DNA from: Pseudomonas citronellolis
GTDB taxonomy: Bacteria > Pseudomonadota > Gammaproteobacteria > Pseudomonadales > Pseudomonadaceae
Reading direction: 5' to 3'
Assembly: GCF_900112375.1 (NCBI RefSeq)
Contig: NZ_FOLS01000023.1
Span: 1-64,000, forward strand
DNA: 64,000 nt
Of the stretch, positions 27,899 to 36,190 are shown in pieces (within the stretch, counting starts at the first letter, position 1; each line of letters begins with the position of its first letter). A program made the translations under genes and the position numbers. The notes under the pieces are model-generated. The model saw only the letters and a list, made by a program, of their open reading frames with translations. It did not search any database and was not told where the DNA came from.

Positions 27899-29362
27899 TT
27901 GATCAGGTTCCTGCTCAACCGCGAGCTGCGTGTCGAAGACCGCCTCGACCCGAATCTCACCGTGCTCAACTACCTGCGCCAGCACCTGGGCAAGACCGGC
28001 ACCAAGGAGGGCTGCGCCTCCGGTGACTGCGGCGCCTGCACCGTGGTGGTGGGCGAACTGGTCGGTGCCGAGGGCGCCGAGCGCATCCGCTACCGCACCC
28101 TCAACTCCTGCCTGACCTTCGTCTCCGCCCTGCACGGCAAGCAACTGATCGTGGTCGACGACCTCAAGCACCGCGGCGAACTGCACGGCGTGCAGCAGGC
28201 CATGGTGGATTGCCACGGCTCGCAGTGCGGCTTCTGCACCCCCGGCTTCGTCATGTCGCTGTTCGCCCTGCAGAAGAACAGCGCCGGCGAAACCGCGGAG
28301 CAACGCAAGGCCGAGGCCTACGAGGCGCTGGCCGGCAACCTCTGCCGCTGCACCGGCTACCGGCCGATCCTCGACGCCGCCGAGCAGTCCTGCTGCCAGA
28401 AGCGCCCGGACCAGTTCGACGCCGCCCAGCAGCAGACCAGCGCCCAGCTCAAGGCCATCGCCCCGCGCGAGACCGCCGAGCTGAACAGCGGCGACAAGCG
28501 CTGCCTGCTGCCGCTGACCATCGCCGACCTGGCCGACCTCTACAGCGCCAACCCGCAGGCGCGCCTGCTGGCCGGCGGCACCGACCTGGCCCTGGAAGTC
28601 ACCCAGTTCCACCGCGAGCTGCCGGTGATGATCTACGTCGGTCATGTCGAGGAGATGAAACGCGTCGAAGTCCTCGCCGACCGCATCGAGCTGGGCGCCG
28701 CCGCGCCGCTGACCGACTGCTACGCGGCCCTGGCCCACGACTACCCGGACTTCGGCGAGCTGCTGCACCGCTTCGCCTCGCTGCAGATCCGCAACCAGGG
28801 CACCCTCGGCGGCAACATCGGCAACGCCTCGCCCATCGGCGACTCGCCGCCGCTGCTGATCGCCCTGGGCGCGCGCATCGTGCTGCGCAAGGGCGGCGAG
28901 AGCCGCGAACTGCCGATCGACGAATACTTCATCGACTACAAGGTCACCGCGCGCCAGGAAGGCGAGTTCATCGAGAAGGTCATCATCCCGCGCCCGCAGG
29001 CCAGCCAGGCGTTCCGCGCCTACAAGGTGTCCAAGCGCCTGGACGACGACATCTCGGCGGTCTGCGCGGCCTTCAGCATCACCGTCGAAGACTGCCGCAT
29101 CAGCGCCGTGCGCAGCGGCTTCGGCGGCATGGCGGCGATTCCCAAGCGAGCCCGCGCCTGCGAGGCGGCGCTGCTCGGCCAGCCGTTCAACGCCGCCACC
29201 TTCGAACGCGCGGCAATCGCCCTGGGCGAGGACTTCGCCCCGCTCTCGGACTTCCGCGCCAGCAAGGAATACCGCCTGCTCACCGCGCAGAACCTGCTGC
29301 GCAAATGCTTCCTCGAACTGGAAGCGCCCCAGGCCGTGACTCGGGTGACCGCATATGCATAA
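27899..29362 (+). CDS. xdhA: Xanthine dehydrogenase small subunit XdhA (487 aa)
   Basis: Electron-transfer subunit of the molybdenum enzyme that oxidises hypoxanthine and xanthine to urate. The plant-ferredoxin-like 2Fe-2S site (Cys 39, 44, 47 in GCASGDCGAC, Cys 71) is followed by the second cluster (GSQCGFC about 110, NLCRCTGYRPI about 150), an FAD domain with LLAGGTDLALEV (about 222) and NQGTLGGNIGNASP, and a C-terminal CO-dehydrogenase flavoprotein-like domain. The start is TTG, placed by GGAGG six bases upstream; no suitable ATG exists. Its end overlaps the start of xdhB by 8 bp. Confidence 0.95.
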   Translation: MIRFLLNRELRVEDRLDPNLTVLNYLRQHLGKTGTKEGCASGDCGACTVVVGELVGAEGAERIRYRTLNSCLTFVSALHGKQLIVVDDLKHRGELHGVQQAMVDCHGSQCGFCTPGFVMSLFALQKNSAGETAEQRKAEAYEALAGNLCRCTGYRPILDAAEQSCCQKRPDQFDAAQQQTSAQLKAIAPRETAELNSGDKRCLLPLTIADLADLYSANPQARLLAGGTDLALEVTQFHRELPVMIYVGHVEEMKRVEVLADRIELGAAAPLTDCYAALAHDYPDFGELLHRFASLQIRNQGTLGGNIGNASPIGDSPPLLIALGARIVLRKGGESRELPIDEYFIDYKVTARQEGEFIEKVIIPRPQASQAFRAYKVSKRLDDDISAVCAAFSITVEDCRISAVRSGFGGMAAIPKRARACEAALLGQPFNAATFERAAIALGEDFAPLSDFRASKEYRLLTAQNLLRKCFLELEAPQAVTRVTAYA

Positions 29363-31745
29363 GCACAACAAGACCCAGGAAGAACTCCAGGCGCTGTTCC
29401 GCGCCGACCTGACCACCGGCGTGGGCAAGAGCGTCAAGCACGAAAGCGCGCCCAAGCACGTCAGCGGCGAGGCGATCTACATCGACGACCGCCTGGAATT
29501 CCCCAACCAGCTGCACGTCTACGCCCGCATGAGCGACCGCGCCCATGCGCGCATCACCAGGCTGGACGTCAGCCCTTGCTACGACTTCCCCGGAGTGGCC
29601 ATCGCCATCACCAAGGACGACGTGCCCGGCCAGCTGGACATCGGCCCGGTGGTGGCCGGCGACCCGCTGCTGGCCGACGGCAAGGTCGAGTACCTCGGCC
29701 AGATGGTCATCGCGGTGGCCGCCGACAGCCTGGAGACCGCGCGCAAGGCGGCCATGGCGGCGATCATCGAGTACGAGGACCTGGAGCCGGTGCTCGACGT
29801 GGTCGAGGCGCTGCGCAAGAAGCATTTCGTGCTGGACAGCCACACCCACAGGATCGGCGATTCCGCCACCCAGCTGGCCAGCGCGCCGCACCGCATCCAG
29901 GGCACCCTGCACATCGGCGGCCAGGAGCACTTCTACCTGGAGACGCAGATTTCCTCGGTGATGCCCAGCGAGGACGGCGGCGTGATCGTCTACACCTCCA
30001 CGCAGAACCCCACCGAAGTGCAGAAGCTGGTGGCCGAGGTGCTGGGCATCTCCTTCAACAAAGTGGTGATCGACATGCGCCGCATGGGCGGCGGCTTCGG
30101 CGGCAAGGAAACCCAGGCCGCGGCGCCCGCCTGCCTGTGCGCGGTGATCGCGCGCCTGACCGGGCGCCCGGCGAAGATGCGCCTGCCGCGCGTGGAAGAC
30201 ATGCAGATGACCGGCAAGCGCCACCCCTTCTACGTCGAGTACGACGTGGGCTTCGATGACGACGGCCTGCTGCACGGCATTCACATGGACCTGGCCGGCA
30301 ACTGCGGCTACTCGCCGGACCTCTCCGGCTCCATCGTCGACCGCGCCATGTTCCACTCCGACAACGCCTACTTCCTCGGCAACGCCACCATCAACGGCCA
30401 TCGCTGCAAGACCAACACCGCGTCGAACACCGCCTACCGCGGCTTCGGCGGCCCGCAGGGGATGGTCGCCATCGAGGAAGTGATGGACGCCGTGGCGCGC
30501 CACCTGGGCAAGGACCCGCTGGAGGTGCGCAAGCGCAACTACTACGGCAAGGACGAGCGCAACGTCACCCATTACCACCAGCAGGTCGAGCACAACCTCA
30601 TCGCGGAGATGACCGCCGAGCTGGAGGCCAGCGCCGAGTACGCCAAGCGCCGCGCCGAAATCCGCGCGTTCAACGCCGCCAGCCCGATCCTCAAGAAGGG
30701 CCTGGCGCTGACCCCGGTGAAGTTCGGCATCAGCTTCACCGCCACCTTCCTCAACCAGGCCGGCGCGCTGATCCACATCTACACCGACGGCAGCATCCAC
30801 CTGAACCACGGCGGCACCGAGATGGGCCAGGGCCTGAACACCAAGGTGGCGCAGGTGGTGGCGGAAGTCTTCCAGGTCGACATCGACCGCGTGCAGATCA
30901 CCGCGACCAACACCGACAAGGTGCCGAACACCTCACCCACTGCGGCCTCCAGCGGCGCCGACCTCAACGGCAAGGCCGCGCAGAACGCCGCCGAGACCAT
31001 CAGGCAGCGCCTGGTGGAATTCGCCGCGCGGCACTGGAAGGTCACCGAGGAAGACGTCGAGTTCCGCAACAACCAGGTGCGCATCCGCGACCTGATCGTG
31101 CCCTTCGAGGAACTGATCCAGCAGGCCTACTTCGGCCAGGTGTCACTGTCCTCCACCGGCTTCTACCGCACGCCGAAGATCTATTACGACCGCGATAAGG
31201 CCGCCGGCCGGCCGTTCTACTACTTCGCCTTCGGCGCCGCCTGCTCGGAAGTGCTGGTGGACACCCTGACCGGCGAGTACCGCATGCTGCGCACCGACAT
31301 CCTCCACGACGTCGGCGACTCGCTGAACCCGGCCATCGACATCGGCCAGGTGGAAGGCGGCTTCGTCCAGGGCATGGGCTGGCTGACCATGGAAGAGCTG
31401 GTGTGGAACGCCAAGGGCAAGCTGATGACCTGCGGCCCGGCCAGCTACAAGATCCCGGCCATCGCCGACATGCCGATGGACTTGCGGGTGAAGCTGGTGG
31501 AGAACCGCAAGAACCCGGAGCAGACGGTGTTCCACTCCAAGGCCGTGGGCGAGCCGCCGTTCATGCTCGGCATCTCGGTGTTCTGCGCCATCAAGGACGC
31601 GGTGGCGAGCCTGGCCGACTACCGCGTGCAGCCGCAGATCGACGCACCGGCGACGCCGGAGCGGGTGCTGTGGGGGGTGGAGCAGATGCGCAGGCTGAAG
31701 GCTGCGCAGGCCGAGACCACCCAAACCCAAGCCGAACCAGCGTAA
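29355..31745 (+). CDS. xdhB: Xanthine dehydrogenase molybdenum-binding subunit XdhB (796 aa)
   Basis: Catalytic large subunit carrying the molybdopterin cofactor. Family motifs seen: MGGGFGGKETQAAAP (about 238-252), the substrate-side Arg in AYRGFGGPQGM, GGTEMGQGLNTKVAQV, and the catalytic Glu in KAVGEPPFMLG near the C-terminus. Length fits bacterial XdhB. The ATG lies inside the xdhA stop region (translational coupling). A family-B repeat pair separates it from xdhC. Confidence 0.96.
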   Translation: MHKHNKTQEELQALFRADLTTGVGKSVKHESAPKHVSGEAIYIDDRLEFPNQLHVYARMSDRAHARITRLDVSPCYDFPGVAIAITKDDVPGQLDIGPVVAGDPLLADGKVEYLGQMVIAVAADSLETARKAAMAAIIEYEDLEPVLDVVEALRKKHFVLDSHTHRIGDSATQLASAPHRIQGTLHIGGQEHFYLETQISSVMPSEDGGVIVYTSTQNPTEVQKLVAEVLGISFNKVVIDMRRMGGGFGGKETQAAAPACLCAVIARLTGRPAKMRLPRVEDMQMTGKRHPFYVEYDVGFDDDGLLHGIHMDLAGNCGYSPDLSGSIVDRAMFHSDNAYFLGNATINGHRCKTNTASNTAYRGFGGPQGMVAIEEVMDAVARHLGKDPLEVRKRNYYGKDERNVTHYHQQVEHNLIAEMTAELEASAEYAKRRAEIRAFNAASPILKKGLALTPVKFGISFTATFLNQAGALIHIYTDGSIHLNHGGTEMGQGLNTKVAQVVAEVFQVDIDRVQITATNTDKVPNTSPTAASSGADLNGKAAQNAAETIRQRLVEFAARHWKVTEEDVEFRNNQVRIRDLIVPFEELIQQAYFGQVSLSSTGFYRTPKIYYDRDKAAGRPFYYFAFGAACSEVLVDTLTGEYRMLRTDILHDVGDSLNPAIDIGQVEGGFVQGMGWLTMEELVWNAKGKLMTCGPASYKIPAIADMPMDLRVKLVENRKNPEQTVFHSKAVGEPPFMLGISVFCAIKDAVASLADYRVQPQIDAPATPERVLWGVEQMRRLKAAQAETTQTQAEPA

Positions 31746-31749
31746 CCCT

Positions 31750-31809
31750 GTAGGAGCGAGCTTGCTCGCGAACAACCCAACCACCCTTCGCGAGCAAGCT
31801 CGCTCCTAC
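31750..31809. repeat. Family-B inverted repeat pair between xdhB and xdhC
   Basis: GTAGGAGCGAGCTTGCTCGC and its reverse complement face each other in a 60-bp element starting five bases after the xdhB stop. As mRNA it folds into a long hairpin that may protect xdhAB message or lower xdhC expression. Confidence 0.85.
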
Positions 31810-31836
31810 GAAGAGCCATCTACCGAGGTAGACGTC

Positions 31837-32688
31837 ATGAACTGGATCAGCGCCCTCGCCGACCTGCAGCAACGCGGCGAAGCCGCCGTGCTGGTGACCA
31901 TCATCGAGGAGCTCGGCTCCACGCCGCGCAACGCCGGCTCGAAGATGGTGGTCAGCGCCGACAGGCTGTTCGATACCATCGGCGGCGGCCACCTGGAGTT
32001 CAAGGCCCTGCAGATCGCCCGCGAGATGCTCGAACAGCGCAGCCAGCAGCCGCGCCTGGAGCGTTTCAGCCTGGGCGCCAGCCTCGGCCAGTGCTGCGGC
32101 GGCGCCACCGTGCTGCTGTTCGAGCCGATGGGCCAGCCCCAGGCGCACATCGCGGTGTTCGGCGCCGGCCACGTCGGCCGCGCGCTGGTGCCGCTGCTGG
32201 CCAGCCTGCCGTGCAAGGTGCGCTGGATCGACTCGCGGGAGGCCGAGTTCCCGGAAAGCATCCCGGCCGGCGTCGAGAAAGTGCTGAATGACGAAGTGCT
32301 CGACGAGGTCGAGAATATGCCGGCGGGCGGCTACTACATCGTCATGACCCACAACCACGCCCTGGACCTGGAGCTGACCGCGGCGATACTCAAGCGCGAC
32401 GACTTCGGCTACTTCGGCCTGATCGGCTCGGACACCAAGCGCGCCAAGTTCGAACACCGCCTGCGCGACCGCGGCTTCGCCAGCGAGACCGTGCAACGCA
32501 TGCGCTGCCCCATGGGCATCGCCGAGGTGAAGGGCAAGCTGCCGGTGGAGATCGCCGTGTCCATCGCCGGCGAAGTGATAGCCACCTACAACGCCGCCTT
32601 CGGCCAGGAAAAGGCCAGCGGCGAACACTCGGTGGCCAAGCTCCTGCCCAGCAGCCGCCGGGCCCGTACCGCCGAGAGCGGTACCTGA
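31837..32688 (+). CDS. xdhC: Xanthine dehydrogenase accessory protein XdhC (283 aa)
   Basis: Binds the molybdenum cofactor and supports its sulfuration and insertion into XdhB. The N-terminal XdhC/CoxI domain contains STPRNAGSKMVV and TIGGGHLEF; the C-terminal Rossmann domain contains IAVFGAGHVGRALVPLL and later MTHNHALDLEL and GLIGSDTKRAKFEHRL. I chose the ATG of MNWISALADLQ, preceded by GAGG; the open frame upstream is only repeat DNA. It follows xdhB in the same direction. Confidence 0.93.
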   Translation: MNWISALADLQQRGEAAVLVTIIEELGSTPRNAGSKMVVSADRLFDTIGGGHLEFKALQIAREMLEQRSQQPRLERFSLGASLGQCCGGATVLLFEPMGQPQAHIAVFGAGHVGRALVPLLASLPCKVRWIDSREAEFPESIPAGVEKVLNDEVLDEVENMPAGGYYIVMTHNHALDLELTAAILKRDDFGYFGLIGSDTKRAKFEHRLRDRGFASETVQRMRCPMGIAEVKGKLPVEIAVSIAGEVIATYNAAFGQEKASGEHSVAKLLPSSRRARTAESGT

Positions 32689-32706
32689 GGCAACCAACAG
32701 ACATTC

Positions 32707-32737
32707 GTAGGATGGGTTGAGCGAAGCGATACCCATC
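32707..32737 (+). repeat. Family-D palindromic repeat, single arm
   Basis: The sequence starts GTAGGATGGGTTGAGCGAAG and lies in the 72-bp gap between xdhC and guaD. It matches the arms of the pairs at 34365-34438, 46696-46766 and 54272-54343. Confidence 0.8.
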
Positions 32738-32760
32738 GTTCCCAGGATCGAGAGAACGAC

Positions 32761-34059
32761 ATGACCAGCAAAGCCTACCGCGCCAGCATCCTGCACAGCG
32801 TCGCCGACCCCGCCGAAGTGGGCGTCGACAAGTCCTACCAGTACTTCGAAGACGGCATCCTGCTGGTGGAAGACGGCAAGGTCGCCCGCCTCGGCCACGC
32901 CGCCGAGCTGCTGCCGCAACTGGGCGGCGTGGAAGTGGTGGAATACCGCGACGCGCTGATCACCCCCGGCTTCATCGACACCCACATCCACTACCCGCAG
33001 ACCGGCATGATCGCCTCCTACGGCGAACAGCTGCTGGATTGGCTGAACACCTACACCTTCCCCACCGAGAAGCAGTTCGCCGACCCAGCCCACGCCGCCG
33101 ACGTCGCCGGCATCTTCCTCAAGGAACTGCTGCGCAACGGCACCACCACCGCCTTGGTATTCGGCAGCGTGCACCCGCAATCGGTGGACGCGCTGTTCAA
33201 TGCTGCCGAGAAGCTCGACCTGCGGCTGATCGCCGGCAAGGTGATGATGGACCGCAACGCCCCGGACTACCTGACCGACACCGCCGAAAGCAGCTACCGC
33301 GACAGCAAGGCGCTGATCGAGCGCTGGCACGGCAAGGGCCGCCTGCTCTACGCGGTGACCCCGCGCTTCGCTCCCACAAGTACCCCCGAACAGCTGGACG
33401 CCGCCGGCCGCCTGCTCAAGGAGCACCCGGACGTGTACCTGCACACCCACCTGTCGGAGAACCGCAAGGAAATCGAGTGGGTCAAGGAACTGTTCCCCGA
33501 GCGCAGCGGCTACCTGGACGTCTACGACCACCACGGCCTGCTCGGCGCGCGCTCGGTGTTCGCCCACGGCGTGCACCTGTGCGACGGCGAATGCCAGCGC
33601 CTGGCCGAGACCGGCTCGGCGGTGGCCTTCTGCCCCACCTCGAACCTGTTCCTGGGCAGCGGCCTGTTCGACCTGGCCAAGCTGGAGAAGCACAAGGTCA
33701 AGGTCGGCCTGGGCACCGACGTCGGCGCCGGCACCAGCTTTTCCCAGCTGCAGTCGCTGAACGAGGCCTACAAGGTGATGCAGCTGCAGGGCATCAAGCT
33801 CGACCCGTTCAAGTCGCTGTACCTGGCCACCCTCGGCGGCGCCCGCGCGCTGGAGCTGCAGGACAAGGTGGGCAGCTTCGCCCAGGGCAACGAGGCGGAC
33901 TTCGTGGTGCTGGACTACAAGGCCACCCCGCTGCTGGACTACCGCCTGCGGCAGGCGAAGAGCCTGGAGGAAAGACTCTTCGCCCTGATCATCCTCGGCG
34001 ACGACCGCACGGTCCGCGAAACCTTCGCCCACGGCCGCTCGGTGCACCAGCGCGGCTGA
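32761..34059 (+). CDS. guaD: Guanine deaminase (432 aa)
   Basis: Zinc amidohydrolase converting guanine to xanthine, which feeds XdhAB. Metal-site motifs: TPGFIDTHIHYPQTGM (His pair, about 71-86), LHTHLSENRKEIEW (His), the HGVHLCD segment and the Asp in GTDVGAGTSFSQLQ. Length is normal. Its position after xdhABC gives a complete guanine-to-urate route. The ribosome site is modest (GAGAG). A family-D repeat lies just upstream, so it may have separate expression. Confidence 0.95.
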   Translation: MTSKAYRASILHSVADPAEVGVDKSYQYFEDGILLVEDGKVARLGHAAELLPQLGGVEVVEYRDALITPGFIDTHIHYPQTGMIASYGEQLLDWLNTYTFPTEKQFADPAHAADVAGIFLKELLRNGTTTALVFGSVHPQSVDALFNAAEKLDLRLIAGKVMMDRNAPDYLTDTAESSYRDSKALIERWHGKGRLLYAVTPRFAPTSTPEQLDAAGRLLKEHPDVYLHTHLSENRKEIEWVKELFPERSGYLDVYDHHGLLGARSVFAHGVHLCDGECQRLAETGSAVAFCPTSNLFLGSGLFDLAKLEKHKVKVGLGTDVGAGTSFSQLQSLNEAYKVMQLQGIKLDPFKSLYLATLGGARALELQDKVGSFAQGNEADFVVLDYKATPLLDYRLRQAKSLEERLFALIILGDDRTVRETFAHGRSVHQRG

Positions 34060-34146
34060 CGCTTACGGTCACGCCGGCCGGGCCCTTGCTCAGGACCGCC
34101 GGCCGGGGTGGCCGCTTTTCATTTCCCGGGGGGACGGGGTCGAACC

Positions 34147-34283
34147 GTAGGGCGCATAACGCCTACGGCGTTATCCGCCGTTTGGCCTTGGTCCCACTCG
34201 AGCACGAAGCCCCCGGCCCAGCCACGCATTCAGCGATGAGAAAGGCCAGGCGGCGGATAACCGCGAACGGTTATTCGCCCTAC
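34147..34283. repeat. Family-A inverted repeat pair
   Basis: Ends GTAGGGCG and CGCCCTAC. The left arm is the CGCCTACGGCG-centred variant and the right arm the CCGCGAACGG variant, so the two arms come from different subtypes. Confidence 0.8.
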
Positions 34284-34364
34284 GCTGGCCGAGGGCTTCG
34301 TGCGATGCGAGAGAGTCCTCACAGCAAAGCCCAAGGGAAACTCCATTCGCGAGCATGGCTTTTC

Positions 34365-34438
34365 GTAGGATGGGTTGAGCCTTGGCGAAACCCATGCGGC
34401 CGTGGCGATGGGTATCGCTTCGCTCAACGCCATCCTAC
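34365..34438. repeat. Family-D inverted repeat pair
   Basis: GTAGGATGGGTTGAGC faces a right arm that ends GCTCAACGCCATCCTAC. The total length is 74 bp. Confidence 0.8.
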
Positions 34439-34461
34439 GGGTCTTGTGTTTGCCGGAGGGC

Positions 34462-34527
34462 GTAGGAGCGGATTCATCCGCGATCCGCGCCTGCACCCGG
34501 TCCATCGCGGACGGAGTCCGCTCCTAC
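34462..34527. repeat. Family-C inverted repeat pair
   Basis: GTAGGAGCGGATTCATCCGC faces GCGGACGGAGTCCGCTCCTAC (20-mer core). Other family-C copies lie at 46656-46679, 46931-47000 and 54098-54166. Confidence 0.8.
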
Positions 34528-34542
34528 AAAAGCAGCCCCGCG

Positions 34543-34965
34543 CTACCCCCGCACCTCCACCAACACCGGGCAAGGCGCCCGCTCGATCACCCGCTGCCCC
34601 ACCGAGGGATCCAGCAGCCGCTCGATGCGCCCCAGGTGGCGGTGGCCGATGACGATCAGGTCGCAGCCCTGGCGCTCGGCCTCGCGCAGGATCGCCCGCG
34701 CCGGGTCGCCGGCCAGTATCCGCCCCGTGGCGCGGCCCGCCGGCAGTTGCGCCAGCGCGGCGTCCAGCAGGGCCTGGGCCTCATGCTGCTCGTGCTCGGC
34801 CGGCGGGTAATCGAGCACGTCCGGCTGCGGCAGGGCGAAGGCGCGGTCGACCACGCAGACTACCTCCAGGCGCGGCGTGCCGGCCTCTGCCAGCTGCGCG
34901 GCGGTGGCGATGAGGCGCTGGGCCTGCGGGGTGCCGTCGATGGCGACCAGGATGCGTTCGAACAT
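34543..34965 (-). CDS. Universal stress protein, UspA family (140 aa)
   Basis: Small cytoplasmic stress protein with the alpha/beta Usp fold. It opens FERILVAIDGTPQAQRLI with the usual Asp, and ends with VIGHRHLGRIERLLDPSVGQ and CPVLVEV. The ATP-binding loop is degenerate: the first Gly is followed by His-Arg-His rather than Ser-Arg-Gly, so nucleotide binding is uncertain. AAGGA precedes the ATG. It is divergent from the LysR gene and convergent with guaD. Confidence 0.88.
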   Translation of the reverse strand: MFERILVAIDGTPQAQRLIATAAQLAEAGTPRLEVVCVVDRAFALPQPDVLDYPPAEHEQHEAQALLDAALAQLPAGRATGRILAGDPARAILREAERQGCDLIVIGHRHLGRIERLLDPSVGQRVIERAPCPVLVEVRG

Positions 34966-35108
34966 GGGGTTTCCTTAATAAAACGGTGAACGCCGATCAT
35001 TCTTCGGGCTCGGGCGGAATGCGTAAAGGCACCCTGGCTGCACGCCAGAGTTGCACCACACGCACGTATCGCCGAGCATCCCTGCGAACCAACGTTCCCG
35101 GAGGCACC

Positions 35109-36032
35109 ATGGCCCTGCCCGACCTCAACCTGCTGGTCGCCCTCAACGTGCTGCTGGAAGAAGGCAGCGTGGTCGGCGCCGCGCGCCGCCTGCACCTGAG
35201 CCCGCCGGCCATGAGCCGCACCCTGGGGCGCATCCGCGAGGCGGTGGGCGACCCCATCATGGTCCGCGCCGGGCGCAACCTGGTGCCCACGCCGCGGGCG
35301 CTGCAGTTGCGCGAGGAGGTCAGCGAGTTGGTGGAACACGCCATGCGCCTGTTCAACGCCAAGGAAAACCTGCAGATGGACCGCCTGGAACGCTGCTTCG
35401 TGCTGCGCTCCAACAACGTGCTGGTGGGCGGCTTCGCCTCGCGCATGCTGGCGGTGATGCGCGACGAGGCGCCGCACTGCAGCCTGCGCATGGCCCCCGA
35501 GGCCGATTTCGATGACGAGGCCCTGCGGCAGAACCGCATCGACCTGTACATCGGCGCCACCTCCAGCCTGGAGCCGGAAATCCGCACCCAGACGCTGTTC
35601 ACCACCAACTTCGTCGGCCTGGCCCGCCGCGACCATCCGATCTTCGACGGCGAGATCACCCCGGAACGCTTCGCCGCCTATCCGCAGATCAGCGTCTCGC
35701 GCCGCGGCCGGCCCCTCGGGCCGATCGACGAGGAACTGGCGAACCTGGGCCTCAAGCGCAACATCCGGCTGATCGCGCCGACCTTCCATTCCTCGATCTT
35801 CGCCCTGCTGGAATCCGACCTGCTGCTGCCGATCGCCGAGCACTCGCTGTGGCGCCTCGACCGCCTCGGGCTGTCCCTGCGCCAGTTCGACATCCCGTTG
35901 CCGCTGAAATCCGTGGTGATCATCCAGGCCTGGCACCCGCGCTTCGACAACGACCCGGCGCACAGCTGGCTGCGGCAGACGGTGAAGCGGGTATGCATCG
36001 AGCTGCGCGAGAGTTCGGGGTTGCTGAGCTGA
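35109..36032 (+). CDS. LysR-family transcriptional regulator (307 aa)
   Basis: Winged-helix regulator. The N-terminal HTH (about 1-65) reads LPDLNLLVALNVLLEEGS, AARRLHLSPPAMSRTLGRIR and PTPRAL; the ~220-residue periplasmic-binding-protein-like effector domain follows. I chose the ATG after GGAGG; the open frame extends upstream without protein character. It stands 158 bp before a three-gene efflux operon on the same strand, with a perfect palindrome in between, so it probably controls that operon. The inducer is unknown; similarity of the N-terminus is to NodD/SyrM-type subgroups. Confidence 0.9.
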   Translation: MALPDLNLLVALNVLLEEGSVVGAARRLHLSPPAMSRTLGRIREAVGDPIMVRAGRNLVPTPRALQLREEVSELVEHAMRLFNAKENLQMDRLERCFVLRSNNVLVGGFASRMLAVMRDEAPHCSLRMAPEADFDDEALRQNRIDLYIGATSSLEPEIRTQTLFTTNFVGLARRDHPIFDGEITPERFAAYPQISVSRRGRPLGPIDEELANLGLKRNIRLIAPTFHSSIFALLESDLLLPIAEHSLWRLDRLGLSLRQFDIPLPLKSVVIIQAWHPRFDNDPAHSWLRQTVKRVCIELRESSGLLS

Positions 36033-36057
36033 TCCCCAACCAGTGCACCATACGCAC

Positions 36058-36073
36058 TGATTAGTTCTAATCA
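36058..36073. promoter_or_regulatory. Candidate operator TGATTAG-TT-CTAATCA upstream of the efflux operon
   Basis: A perfect 7-bp inverted repeat with a 2-bp centre lies between the LysR gene and the MFS pump gene, in the only AT-rich part of the gap. It is a plausible LysR site; this is inference from symmetry and position. Confidence 0.55.
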
Positions 36074-36190
36074 TTTCAATTTTCACACTGATTGGCGCTC
36101 CCTAGACTCTGCTCAAAACCCCTAGAGTCCCGACGCCATGCCTTGCCCCGACCATAGCGCGATGGCCGGCCTCCGCCACGAGGCCCGGCC

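Larger units (their letters stand above)
34060..34542. other. Repeat-filled gap between guaD and uspA
   Basis: No gene is seen between the convergent guaD and universal-stress genes. The gap holds one pair each of repeat families A, D and C, plus a fragment of family B near 34345. No clear terminator with a T tract is visible; a GC stem near 34101-34115 followed by TTTT is a weak candidate for guaD. Confidence 0.7.

Noticed and set aside
31762-31836. Longer XdhC N-terminus starting in the repeat
   Set aside because: The first 25 residues would be encoded by a family-B repeat; the ATG at 31837 has a ribosome site and starts the conserved domain.
34101-34120. Possible guaD terminator
   Set aside because: Only a 5-bp stem followed by TTTT; too weak to call as a feature.
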